DNA of 64,000 nt from Calditrichota bacterium (GTDB lineage: Bacteria; Zhuqueibacterota; Zhuqueibacteria; Zhuqueibacterales; Geothermadaptataceae). The notes beneath the pieces are model-generated. The model saw only the letters and a program-made list of their open reading frames with translations, had not been told where the DNA came from and searched no databases. The DNA is taken from NCBI GenBank assembly GCA_008501765.1, contig QQUE01000015.1:124001-188000 (forward strand), in the 5' to 3' direction. Of this stretch, positions 16,097 through 24,404 are shown piece after piece. The position numbers were made by a program, and so were the translations under genes. Position 1 is the first letter of the stretch. The number at the start of each line of letters is the position of its first letter.

Positions 16097-19000
16097 ATGC
16101 GCTATTTACTCATCTTTACTTTTTTGTTCACGACACATTTACAAGCTCAAGAAGAAGCTCCAGCCGCTCAACTAAATATTAACAACCTCGCTATGTGGGT
16201 GCGGGCAAACGGACTAACTGGATTTGGCAATTTCCCAAATATAACTGAGTCTATCACATTCCCCGCAGGCAAGGTACCCGTCGTTTATCAAGATGGTTTC
16301 GTCTGGGGTGGAGTTGTTCGAGACGGGCAAGAACCGGAAATCCGTGTTGGTGGCAACACTTTTACAGGTGGTACAAATGCAGGAATAATCCAGGCAGACG
16401 GCACACCTGGAGATGTAACCCGCATCTGGCGTATTCGTAAAGATTTTGCCACAGCCGATTTGCGTCGCGATGCCGCATTATTCTTTCAGCGAGCCGAAGC
16501 TGAGATCACACCTTCTGAAATTGATGAAATCAAAAATCAATACAAAACCGACTGGCAGGATTGGCCAGCCGACCTCGGTGCACCATTTTACGATGCCGAC
16601 CGTGACGGACTTTACACGCCTCAATTTGATGGCGAGGGCTCCCCCCTGCTTTACCCCGAATCGGATGAACCTGGTTACGCCAACGCGGATCAGGTCATCT
16701 GGCTGGTTTACAACGATGCCGACAGCGCCAAAGCGTTAACCTTTGCCGGATCACCGTCCATCGGATTGGAAACACAAGTTACAATTTGGGCTTACAAATC
16801 ACCGGCACTGGAAAACGTCATTTACAAACGCTGGAAGATGATTTACAAAGGCACATCACAATCCCCCCCGGATGCAGAAATTGACAGCATGTTTGTTATC
16901 ATCTGGAGCGACGTTGACTTGGGAAGTTTTGGTGATGATTTTCTCGGTTTTGATGAAGAGCGCATGCAGGCATACGTCTATAATTCATACAACACCGACA
17001 ACTTATTTACGGAAATCGGTTCCCAACCACCGGCACTCGGTTATGATCTAATCGCAGGACCAATTGTGAAAACTGAAAATCCGCAAGATATAGCCTATGT
17101 CGATTTTCAATCAATTTCCTATTGGAAAAATCAGCCATTTTATTCGGTTTGGCTAAAAGGGACAGGAAGTTCGGATTCTGATCCAAATCGTGGTGATAAT
17201 TACGATGGCACCTTGCAATGGTATAATGTAATGCTTGGCTATCGACCAAGACCAGAATCTCCACGGGAGCCCTGGGTGAATCCATGGACTTCTGAAATTA
17301 TCTTATTCCAAAAAACTGGTGATCCAATTGCGAATTCTGGCTGGCTCGATAATAATCCTGGCGACCGAAGAATATTTTCGAGCTCAGGTCCTTTCGCAAT
17401 GGCGCGTAGCGATACACAAGAAGTCGTCATCGCCATCGTTGCCGGACTTGGTGTGGACAGACTGGATAGTATTATAAAATTACGTCAGAATGATGATATC
17501 GCCCAGGCGGCTTTCGATCAGAATGCCTTTCAAATCATTCCATCGGCGACAGTACAAACACAAATACATAATGAATCGGCTACCATCAAATTACAGGCCC
17601 GAGCTGACAGTCTTGGGACGCAGTCAATTACAGCGCAATTGGTTGATGCGCAGGACCAGATTTATTTTGAAGAAGCTTCGACCCAGCCCCACTTTTTAGA
17701 TTTAGAATTGCAGGATATCCCGCCAATTGAAGAAGGCCTGTTTTTAAATCTTAAGATGAAAAACGAAGATGGGCAGGAGTTTATTTGGCCCAAAATGCAG
17801 AGCCATATCACCACATCCGGACCGCTCAGCATCAGCGCTGTCGAATTATTTGATGATAATATCAACGCTGATGGGATTGCCAATCCGGGGGAATTTATTC
17901 ATTTTGGCGTCGTGCTGGATAACCGGTCCGCATTTCGAAAGACAATCGTAAACTGCCGCATTAAAACCGGGCAATACGATTATGCCTACGATGCCGAGAA
18001 TTTTAGTTTTAAAAATATTGTACCACACTCGCAAGCATCGATGACATATCAGAAAAAATATCGCAGCACCTATTTCAGCTATCAAATTCCGGCTGAAATA
18101 CAACCGGGGCAATTCATTGCATTTCCTGTCACCATTACCGATCAAAAAAACAATATCTGGTATGATACCCTGAAAATTGCCATCGAAGCACCACAGCAGC
18201 CATTGACGGAAATTTTCGCTGATCACATCGAAGGCAATGCCGATGGAAATTGGGGTGTTCGATTGATGGATTTGGGCGCAATTAAAAACCATGAATATCA
18301 AATCTATTTCAACAACAGAATTACCCTCTACGATTTAACAGCAGGCACAACTCTTTTTGGTAATTATGATCCGCCTGAAGAAAATTCATTGAATATGCCA
18401 ATCATCGATGGTTTTCGGCTCACATTGGGCACAATAATTCCGAATAGAAATACACGCGGATGGTCCTATTCGAATGAGGCCCAGCGTTGGTTTTCCACTC
18501 GCGGATGGGAGGATTTCTTTCTGGATAGCGAATTCTATCCCGGAACGGGCCACCAATTTTCAGGGGGTACAACGATTCAACCAGCGGATTTCAAAGATAT
18601 TGAAATCCGTTTTGTGCAAAAAACCGGATTCACCGACTTGAATGGCAATAACCAGTACGACATCGGCGAACCATATGAAATGCCAGAAAAAGGCATCCAG
18701 AAAGCCTGGTTTTACTCGGCACCTTCCAATGGAGAAGAAATCTACGAAGGATTCCATAATTTGCCATTTACAGTTTGGGATATTTCCAGCGATCCCCCAC
18801 ATCAACTGGCCGTAGTGCTCAACGATTGGGACAAAAACCTGCAATGGGATCTGCGTAAAGTTTATGACGTTGAAGATCCCAATTATGTTGATGTAAACAG
18901 TGGCAGGATATGGGGCAATTATTTATTTATTCTTGATTTGGATTATGATCCAATAGGTTTGGCCTTCGATGCCAGCACCAGTGACAAGTTTTTTGGCATT

Positions 19001-19459
19001 CACGGTCAAACTCCGCGCCCGATTTTATGGACACTCTACTTCACGGAACGGGAAGGGTACGAACAATTAAGCTCAGCGGGAACACTGCAACTTTACAAAA
19101 ATACACCACCGACAACAGAAGATGTTTATACTTTCAATCCCTACCAACTTTTCGTCGGCGTGCAGGAAGATCAACTCCCGCTGGAATTTCAGCTATTGCA
19201 AAACTACCCCAATCCTTTCAATCCCGAAACCACTATTGCTTTTTCCCTGGCTAAACAGGAACACGTAAAACTAAAAATCTACAACATTCTCGGGCAGGAA
19301 ATCGCTACGCTGATTGATAAAAAAATAGTGGTAGGAAATCACATTCAGGTTTGGAAAGGATTAGATATGCAGCAAAAACAAGTGGCCAGCGGCGTCTACT
19401 TCTACAAATTGACTGCCGGAAAATTTGAGGCTGTAAAAAAGATGGCTGTTGTGCGGTAG
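16097..19459 (+). CDS. Large T9SS-exported protein, member 1 of an unrecognised family
   Basis: 1120 residues from the ATG at 16097 (GGAGG five bases upstream). Signal peptide MRYLLIFTFLFTTHLQAQ. The first ~450 residues define a family shared with 20456-22255 and 40653-44027: FPAGKVPVVYQDGFVWGG, VVRDGQEPEIRVGG, IWRIRKDF, a DADRDG metal-binding-like loop in PFYDADRDGLYTPQF, DEPGYANADQVIW, then GSPSIGLE and VIYKRWKMIYKG. The next ~580 residues are beta-rich, and the end is a T9SS type A domain (NYPNPFNPETTIAFSL, VASGVYFYKL). I do not recognise the N-terminal domain as an enzyme. It is a secreted, probably calcium-binding surface protein. The lipoprotein at 19519 and a shorter paralogue follow on the same strand. 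Confidence 0.8.
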   Translation: MRYLLIFTFLFTTHLQAQEEAPAAQLNINNLAMWVRANGLTGFGNFPNITESITFPAGKVPVVYQDGFVWGGVVRDGQEPEIRVGGNTFTGGTNAGIIQADGTPGDVTRIWRIRKDFATADLRRDAALFFQRAEAEITPSEIDEIKNQYKTDWQDWPADLGAPFYDADRDGLYTPQFDGEGSPLLYPESDEPGYANADQVIWLVYNDADSAKALTFAGSPSIGLETQVTIWAYKSPALENVIYKRWKMIYKGTSQSPPDAEIDSMFVIIWSDVDLGSFGDDFLGFDEERMQAYVYNSYNTDNLFTEIGSQPPALGYDLIAGPIVKTENPQDIAYVDFQSISYWKNQPFYSVWLKGTGSSDSDPNRGDNYDGTLQWYNVMLGYRPRPESPREPWVNPWTSEIILFQKTGDPIANSGWLDNNPGDRRIFSSSGPFAMARSDTQEVVIAIVAGLGVDRLDSIIKLRQNDDIAQAAFDQNAFQIIPSATVQTQIHNESATIKLQARADSLGTQSITAQLVDAQDQIYFEEASTQPHFLDLELQDIPPIEEGLFLNLKMKNEDGQEFIWPKMQSHITTSGPLSISAVELFDDNINADGIANPGEFIHFGVVLDNRSAFRKTIVNCRIKTGQYDYAYDAENFSFKNIVPHSQASMTYQKKYRSTYFSYQIPAEIQPGQFIAFPVTITDQKNNIWYDTLKIAIEAPQQPLTEIFADHIEGNADGNWGVRLMDLGAIKNHEYQIYFNNRITLYDLTAGTTLFGNYDPPEENSLNMPIIDGFRLTLGTIIPNRNTRGWSYSNEAQRWFSTRGWEDFFLDSEFYPGTGHQFSGGTTIQPADFKDIEIRFVQKTGFTDLNGNNQYDIGEPYEMPEKGIQKAWFYSAPSNGEEIYEGFHNLPFTVWDISSDPPHQLAVVLNDWDKNLQWDLRKVYDVEDPNYVDVNSGRIWGNYLFILDLDYDPIGLAFDASTSDKFFGIHGQTPRPILWTLYFTEREGYEQLSSAGTLQLYKNTPPTTEDVYTFNPYQLFVGVQEDQLPLEFQLLQNYPNPFNPETTIAFSLAKQEHVKLKIYNILGQEIATLIDKKIVVGNHIQVWKGLDMQQKQVASGVYFYKLTAGKFEAVKKMAVVR

Positions 19460-19464
19460 AATAT

Positions 19465-19497
19465 AGCGATTCCATCACTTGGAGTGATGGAATCGCT
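19465..19497. repeat. Perfect 15-bp palindrome between the secreted-protein and lipoprotein genes
   Basis: AGCGATTCCATCACT (19465-19479) pairs with AGTGATGGAATCGCT (19483-19497) around a 3-base loop. There is no T tract, so it is not a classical terminator. A related, partly tandem array is at 22632-22680. Confidence 0.7.
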
Positions 19498-19518
19498 TAA
19501 AGATTATCGGGAGATAAA

Positions 19519-20403
19519 ATGAGACTAACATTCCTTGCATTCCTTATAATAATTCTCTTGCTTTCGTGCTCAGACGATATTGTCGTACCGGTTAACTCAC
19601 CACCGGAAATTCACGCACTGGTGGCGGATTCCACAATTATCGAAGTCAACTCTATTGTCGTTGTCAAATGCATTGCGACTGATCCGGAGGAGGACAAACT
19701 CAACTACGAATGGATTTCCGCCCCCGGCACAATCAAAGGCGAGGGCGCAGCCGTCTGTTTTGTGGCCCCGGATGTTGGGGCAAATTTTCCAATTATTTGC
19801 CGTGTGACGGACGAACATGGGAATTCTTCAGAAAGCAGAATATCAATTTCCGTTTTCGGCAACGAAAGTCCGATTTACCAGCTTGTGCTTGATTATTTTA
19901 ACGGCTGGAACTCTGGTCTTATCATTTGTGATACAACATCTTCAATTATAGATAATGAAGATGAATTACGGTTCAAAAAATATTTATTCGAACCTCGCTA
20001 TGATGGATTAATTTATGGATTAGATATCAATACTTATGATGATTATAAAAGTGCAAATCAAATAGCCGGGTCGTTACATAATTACCCCTATTGGAACAGC
20101 AATCAGCCTCTTTTAAGCACAGATGAGTTTTCCAAAATATTTGGTCACAAACCAAAGTCACCAGCAAGCTGTGATGGTTGGGACAAACTGGATGCAACTC
20201 ACCCGGGTGATTTTTGGAGAAATAGCCTGTTATTTGTATCAAAAGCTGGTTTCAATCCAGAAAGAAATCAATCGCTTATCTATGTTGCGCATGCCTATCG
20301 CTACGCTACATTTTGGTATTTCTTTATATTACAAAAAGATACATACTGGAAGCTGGAACATAATGTTTATTTAGGACATGGAGATCATCATTGTCTCAAT
20401 TAA
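19519..20403 (+). CDS. Lipoprotein with Ig/PKD-like domain, function unknown
   Basis: 294 residues, with GGGAG before the ATG. The lipobox is LLLSCSDD in MRLTFLAFLIIILLLSC. Residues ~28-115 form an Ig/PKD-like beta-sandwich (NSPPEIHALVADST, VKCIATDPEEDKLNYEW, ICRVTDEHGNSSESRISISV). The C-terminal ~170 residues are rich in Trp, Tyr and Asp and match no family I recognise. Residue composition becomes more AT-rich after 19,920. It lies between two paralogous secreted proteins and may be their cell-surface partner; that is inference from position only. Confidence 0.7.
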   Translation: MRLTFLAFLIIILLLSCSDDIVVPVNSPPEIHALVADSTIIEVNSIVVVKCIATDPEEDKLNYEWISAPGTIKGEGAAVCFVAPDVGANFPIICRVTDEHGNSSESRISISVFGNESPIYQLVLDYFNGWNSGLIICDTTSSIIDNEDELRFKKYLFEPRYDGLIYGLDINTYDDYKSANQIAGSLHNYPYWNSNQPLLSTDEFSKIFGHKPKSPASCDGWDKLDATHPGDFWRNSLLFVSKAGFNPERNQSLIYVAHAYRYATFWYFFILQKDTYWKLEHNVYLGHGDHHCLN

Positions 20404-20455
20404 ATGCATTTTGGGTAGAGTCAGCAAGATAAACCAATTCATAAACGGAGGCTTT

Positions 20456-22255
20456 ATGAAATACAAGCTACTAATAAAAGCTATATTTTTAGTCCATTTT
20501 ACAGGTCTTACTCAAACCCATGCCCAATCAAGCGCCAACCATAATACCCAAATGAACATCAATAACTTTGCGCTGCGCATCCACAACGATGGATTGGTCA
20601 GTTCAACAAACAACATACCAATTGCAGTCACTTTTCCCGCTGGAAAAGTGGATGCGGTTTACACGGATGGTTTAATTTGGGGTGGAATCGTCCACGATGG
20701 GCAGGAACCGAGAATACGCGCAGGCGGCACATATTATGAGAGTGGTATGCAGCCCAGACGTATATTTTCAGGAGGAGTGGCAGAACCTGTTGATTCTACA
20801 AGCCAAACAATCTGGCGGATTCGACGCGACTGGCTTGAAGCTGATTTACGCCGGGATGCATCTTTGTTTTATGGGACAACGGAAGACAGTGTGACGGCAA
20901 AACAGATTGAGCAAATTCGTGCGCAGTATCGAACCGATTGGCGTGCATGGCCGGTAGAAAAAGGAGCGCCGTTCTATGATGCAAACGGAGATGGAATTTA
21001 TACTCCGCGATTCAACCCCGACGGTTCGCCAGTTCTCTTTCCTATTGCCGATGAACCCGGTCTTGCTGCAGCCGATCAGGTCATTTGGCTCGTCATAAAT
21101 GATCTGGATTCAACAAAAACCACAGCGCTCTTTGGCTCCCCACCAATTGGCATCGAAATGCAGATGACGTTTTGGGCATACAATTACCTGAATTTATATG
21201 GCACCGCACAACTCAAAAACACAATTTTTAAACGTTATCGCCTAATTTACAAAGGCACCGCGGCAACACCAGGTAATGCTCAAATTGACAGCTTGCATCT
21301 CGCAAATTATACAGACGTAAATATTGGTAGTTTTGGCGATGATATGGCCGGGTGTGATACAACTCTTGATCTTGGGTTTGGCTACAATGGCTCTGAAATT
21401 GATGCGCAATTTCTGTTGATTCAACAATCACCAACAGCTATCGGCAATACAATTGTCCAGGGTCCCCTGCAAAAAAAAGCACAACAATCCAGCGCTGCAA
21501 TTTTTAATTTTCAACCCAGAAATGGCTATATAAATTTACCTATGACTGCATTTCGAGTCGATTGGGCCGGCGATGATACATCGCATCCAAACATGGGGCA
21601 ATACGATGGAACCTTACAATTGTGGAATATTTTAAGAAGTTTTCGCGCTCGGCCAATCAGCCCGCTCATTCCGAGGTACGATCCGGAGGGAAATATTGTC
21701 AAATTTATTTTTCCGGGCGATCCTGTCACAGGAAGTGGTTGGTTAAGTTATCATCCATCATCCCATTCATTCTGGCTCATCACCGGCCCTTTTAACATGG
21801 CTTTGGGCGATACCAACGAAGTGATAATTGCTATGGTTGGCGGGCACGGTTCCAGTCGTCTGGCCAGTGTTTCTGCCATGAAACTGGAAGCGAAATGGGC
21901 CCGTTTCGTGGCAAAACATAACTTTGCGCTGGAATTCGAATCGGAAATCAACGAAGAAACAGCTACCGAATTGCCACGCAATTTTATACTTTACCAAAAC
22001 CGGCCCAATCCGTTTACTGAATCGACAACAATCGAATATGACATCGCTGTAGCCAAACACGTAAAAATAGGAATAATCAACATTTACGGTCAGGAAGTAA
22101 AGCAGCTCGTCAATGCGGAGCAGCCTGCCGGGCATTACAGTATTTTGTGGGATGGGCGAACGAATTCGGGGCAAACGATTGCCACTGGAATAAACCTGTG
22201 CCAAATTCAGGCAGGGGGATTTTCTGAGACGAAAAAAATGCTGGTGGTGCGATAG
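20456..22255 (+). CDS. T9SS-exported protein, member 2 (short) of the unrecognised family
   Basis: About 599 residues from the ATG at 20456, which has GGAGG directly upstream and removes an overlap with the preceding gene. Signal peptide MKYKLLIKAIFLVHFTGLTQ. The family core is nearly the whole protein: FPAGKVDAVYTDGLIWGG, IVHDGQEPRIRAGG, IWRIRRDWLEADLRRDA, PFYDANGDGIYTPRF, DEPGLAAADQVIW, GSPPIGIEMQ. A T9SS sorting domain follows directly (YQNRPNPFTESTTIEY, TIATGINL). It therefore lacks the ~580-residue middle region of the 1120-residue member. This marks the shared core as an independent domain of about 430 residues. Function is unknown. Confidence 0.8.
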   Translation: MKYKLLIKAIFLVHFTGLTQTHAQSSANHNTQMNINNFALRIHNDGLVSSTNNIPIAVTFPAGKVDAVYTDGLIWGGIVHDGQEPRIRAGGTYYESGMQPRRIFSGGVAEPVDSTSQTIWRIRRDWLEADLRRDASLFYGTTEDSVTAKQIEQIRAQYRTDWRAWPVEKGAPFYDANGDGIYTPRFNPDGSPVLFPIADEPGLAAADQVIWLVINDLDSTKTTALFGSPPIGIEMQMTFWAYNYLNLYGTAQLKNTIFKRYRLIYKGTAATPGNAQIDSLHLANYTDVNIGSFGDDMAGCDTTLDLGFGYNGSEIDAQFLLIQQSPTAIGNTIVQGPLQKKAQQSSAAIFNFQPRNGYINLPMTAFRVDWAGDDTSHPNMGQYDGTLQLWNILRSFRARPISPLIPRYDPEGNIVKFIFPGDPVTGSGWLSYHPSSHSFWLITGPFNMALGDTNEVIIAMVGGHGSSRLASVSAMKLEAKWARFVAKHNFALEFESEINEETATELPRNFILYQNRPNPFTESTTIEYDIAVAKHVKIGIINIYGQEVKQLVNAEQPAGHYSILWDGRTNSGQTIATGINLCQIQAGGFSETKKMLVVR

Positions 22256-22540
22256 CTTCAAATGAGCACATGAAGTCTGGTTTTAGCTCATTATATTCAC
22301 TGACCGGCCTGTCTGGGTTTTGCACGATCAAACGGGTTTGGTGCCGTGAAAAGTTTTGGCGATAGCGCATAGCCAATTGCGGGAAGTCGGCCAGCTAGCG
22401 TTTAATGCTGGATTCGGAATAGTTGGTTTTACGTTTGATGTCAGTGAATGTGTGCCACACTATTTTATGAACTGTCGCATTTGTAACTTGAACCAGAGTT
22501 GTTTTAAATTAATCCACACCACAACTATAGAAACATTAAC

Positions 22541-22574
22541 AAAAAAGGCAACTCACGCCCTGAGAGTTGCCTTT
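22541..22574. terminator. Terminator of the sulfur-gene operon
   Basis: AAAGGCAACTC (22544-22554) pairs with GAGTTGCCTTT (22564-22574). Read on the reverse strand the stem is followed by TTTTTT (22546-22541), a classic rho-independent terminator for the reverse-strand genes ending at 22686. The forward reading is weaker (CTTTCTATCTT). Confidence 0.7.
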
Positions 22575-22631
22575 CTATCTTCAGATGAGATCGCTGATTT
22601 TAAGCGATGTTATCTGTACTTGCGAAGAAGA

Positions 22632-22680
22632 GTGATTCCATCACTGCAAGTGATTGAATCACTGCAAGTGACTGAATCAC
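22632..22680. repeat. Tandem short palindromic repeats
   Basis: GTGATTCCATCACTGCAAGT, then two near-copies of TGA(T/C)TGAATCACTGCAAGTG. Each GATTC.ATCACT arm faces AGTGA.TGAATC. The same arm sequence makes the palindrome at 19465-19497. Confidence 0.6.
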
Positions 22681-22685
22681 AAAAA

Positions 22686-23204
22686 TCAGGTAAAAATTAT
22701 CGGACCACCGGCCGCTTTTTCATAAAACTCCCCTACAGTCAAAACGTCTTCCACTTCATCGATCAAATCTTCTCTTTCCAGTTTGAACATATCCATCGCT
22801 AATTTGCATGCGTAAAGACCGCCACCGGCATCGCTAATCATTTCAAGAAATTCATCGACAGGAGGAATATCCAGTTTTTCCATTTCATTTTTCATCAGCC
22901 ACGAGGCAAAACTGGAAACGCCGGGCAACATACCCAAGATTGAGGGGAAAGGCATCGTAATCGGCATTTTCAGCATTGGCATGGCCATATTCAAAGCCGA
23001 ATTTCCAACAGTTGAAACCGTTAATTTATTTACCATCTTTTTATGCAAAGCATTCAACCCGAAAAATGTAAAAAAGATATTGGCTTCCATGCCTTCCATC
23101 CGGGCTCCGTTGCCCATAATCAACGCTGGATAGACACCTTCCAAAGAACCTTGCGCTACGATAATCGAAACCTTTTTAATTTTTTCATCAGACATTCTGC
23201 TCAC
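22686..23204 (-). CDS. DsrE/DsrF/DrsH-like sulfur-relay protein
   Basis: 172 residues. VSIIVAQGSLEGVYPALIMG and EGMEANIFFTFFGLN are the conserved nucleotide-fold-like start of the DsrE2 branch. A single conserved cysteine is seen in GGGLYACKLAMDMF, the position used to carry persulfide sulfur. Family members pass sulfane sulfur between TusA/DsrC-type carriers and sulfide-oxidising enzymes. It is the last gene of a reverse-strand set with DsrC, DUF1641 and an SQR-like flavoprotein. The start at 23204 is acceptable; the internal M at the fourth residue is nearer GAGGTGAGC. A 160-base gap separates it from dsrC. Confidence 0.88.
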   Translation of the reverse strand: MSRMSDEKIKKVSIIVAQGSLEGVYPALIMGNGARMEGMEANIFFTFFGLNALHKKMVNKLTVSTVGNSALNMAMPMLKMPITMPFPSILGMLPGVSSFASWLMKNEMEKLDIPPVDEFLEMISDAGGGLYACKLAMDMFKLEREDLIDEVEDVLTVGEFYEKAAGGPIIFT

Positions 23205-23270
23205 CTCCGAGCGGTTTATATCATTTTAAAATTCTAATTTTACTATCCACTGAACCATCGTCAATAATTT

Positions 23271-23340
23271 CTGGCTGTTAGCTTTTTGCTATTGGTTGTT
23301 GGCTTTTTAACTAATAGTTAACAGCCAAAAGCCAATCGCT
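23271..23340. repeat. Inverted repeat inside the sulfur operon
   Basis: GGCTGTTA and TAACAGCC, with flanking AGCTTTTTG and CCAAAAGCCAAT arms, can fold into a long hairpin between dsrC and dsrE. It may set relative expression of the last gene or be a dispersed repeat. Confidence 0.45.
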
Positions 23341-23364
23341 TAAAAATAATCAAACACACCCGTT

Positions 23365-23682
23365 TCAGACGCAACCCTTGGGCTTTGGCAAACCGGAAAT
23401 ACGGGCCGCTTTTTTCGCCGGGCCATCCGGGAAAAGGGCATATAGATCTTTCGTAGGAATGCCGCCGGCTTTTTTCAAGCGGCGGATTGTCGGCACAGCG
23501 CCTTTATCAGCGTAATCCGAGCGCATATAATTGATTACGTTCCAATGTCCTTCGGTCAACTCATCGATGCCTTCTTCTTTTGCAATTGCCTTGGCAAATT
23601 CTTCGTTCCAATCGTTTTGATCAGCAAGAAAACCATCTTCATCAAGGGCGAATGTTTTTGCATCTACTGTTACTTCTGCCAT
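23365..23682 (-). CDS. DsrC/TusE-family sulfur carrier lacking the second cysteine
   Basis: 105 residues. The family is clear from DEDGFLADQNDWNEEFA, EGHWNVINYMRSDY, PTIRRLKKAGG and the tail GLPKPKGCV. The penultimate CysA is present. The position eleven residues earlier, where classical DsrC has CysB (GAC-K), is alanine in PAKKAARISG. It therefore cannot form the intramolecular trisulfide/disulfide used with DsrAB and behaves like the single-cysteine TusE/DsrC-like carriers. It sits between DUF1641 and DsrE genes downstream of an SQR-like gene. I infer that it accepts sulfane sulfur produced from sulfide oxidation. Confidence 0.92.
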   Translation of the reverse strand: MAEVTVDAKTFALDEDGFLADQNDWNEEFAKAIAKEEGIDELTEGHWNVINYMRSDYADKGAVPTIRRLKKAGGIPTKDLYALFPDGPAKKAARISGLPKPKGCV

Positions 23683-23718
23683 TTCATAATCTCCTGAGAA
23701 ATAATTAATTAGAAGTTA

Positions 23719-24402
23719 TTATTTATTATTTTTTACTTTAGTTTGTTCTGATAAATTTTTCATAAACTGAATACCGAAGGCCAATCCCCGGCGCATTTCC
23801 GGCGTTTTAGCTTGTTTGAATAAATCCCAATATGAGATTTTTTCTTCAACCTGAATGTCCAGATTTTTGTATACAGACAGGGCGTTATTTACCGCCATCA
23901 ACATATCCGGCTGGGTGAGATTTTTTACTGTTTGCAAAATAGTCACGATATTTTCGCCGAGCAATTTTACATCATCGGAAGAAAATGCCGAAACAACGTT
24001 ATCCATTATTCCAACCGACTCTTTCATAAATTCGAAATAACCTTTGCGGTCAAATTCATCCAGCGTGGCGAGTAAATCGAGAAATGCCTGCCGGCCGATT
24101 GGTCCGGCATCTGTCACAAAATCACTAATGTTCTCAATTTGATCAACCATTTTGCTGATATTTCTCGTATTGCGCAGCAGCTTTTTCAGCAAATACAGCA
24201 AATCCGAGGAATCAAAATGGTGCGCCACTTCATCGAGCTCAGTCACCGCTGTTTGAAACAAGTCCGTACCGATTCGACTCAAATCGTCTTTCAATTCTTC
24301 CAGTTCCCGTTGCCGACGGGCCTGCACGGCCATTTGTTCCGTCAGCAAATCCAGCTTGGCATTGATCTCCGCCAACTGTTTTTCCATATTTTTATCGCTC
24401 AT
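23719..24402 (-). CDS. DUF1641 protein
   Basis: 227 residues from the ATG at 24402, preceded by AGGCGGTG and starting two bases after the SQR stop. An N-terminal coiled coil (~5-50, LAEINAKLDLLTEQM) is followed by helical DUF1641 sequence with repeated short motifs (LLYLLKKLLRN, FLDLLATLDEFDR, LGENIVTILQTVKNLTQPD). The C-terminus LFKQAKTPEMRRGLAFGIQF is typical. DUF1641 genes commonly lie beside SQR or formate-dehydrogenase-like genes; their biochemical role is unknown. A scaffold or regulator of the sulfide-oxidising complex is a guess from context. Confidence 0.85.
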   Translation of the reverse strand: MSDKNMEKQLAEINAKLDLLTEQMAVQARRQRELEELKDDLSRIGTDLFQTAVTELDEVAHHFDSSDLLYLLKKLLRNTRNISKMVDQIENISDFVTDAGPIGRQAFLDLLATLDEFDRKGYFEFMKESVGIMDNVVSAFSSDDVKLLGENIVTILQTVKNLTQPDMLMAVNNALSVYKNLDIQVEEKISYWDLFKQAKTPEMRRGLAFGIQFMKNLSEQTKVKNNK

Positions 24403-24404
24403 GA

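Larger units (their letters stand above)
22256..22685. other. Convergent intergenic region
   Basis: About 430 bases between convergent units. It holds a terminator (22541-22574) and a tandem palindromic repeat (22632-22680). Open frames here have no supporting features. Confidence 0.6.

Noticed and set aside
16097-22255. Reading the DADRDG/DANGDG loops as dockerin domains
   Set aside because: Only one such loop per protein and no paired dockerin repeat or cohesin; a single calcium-binding-like loop is all that can be said.
22632-22680. Short tandem repeats that could suggest a CRISPR array
   Set aside because: Units are ~18 bases, directly adjacent, palindromic, without unique spacers, and no cas gene is near.
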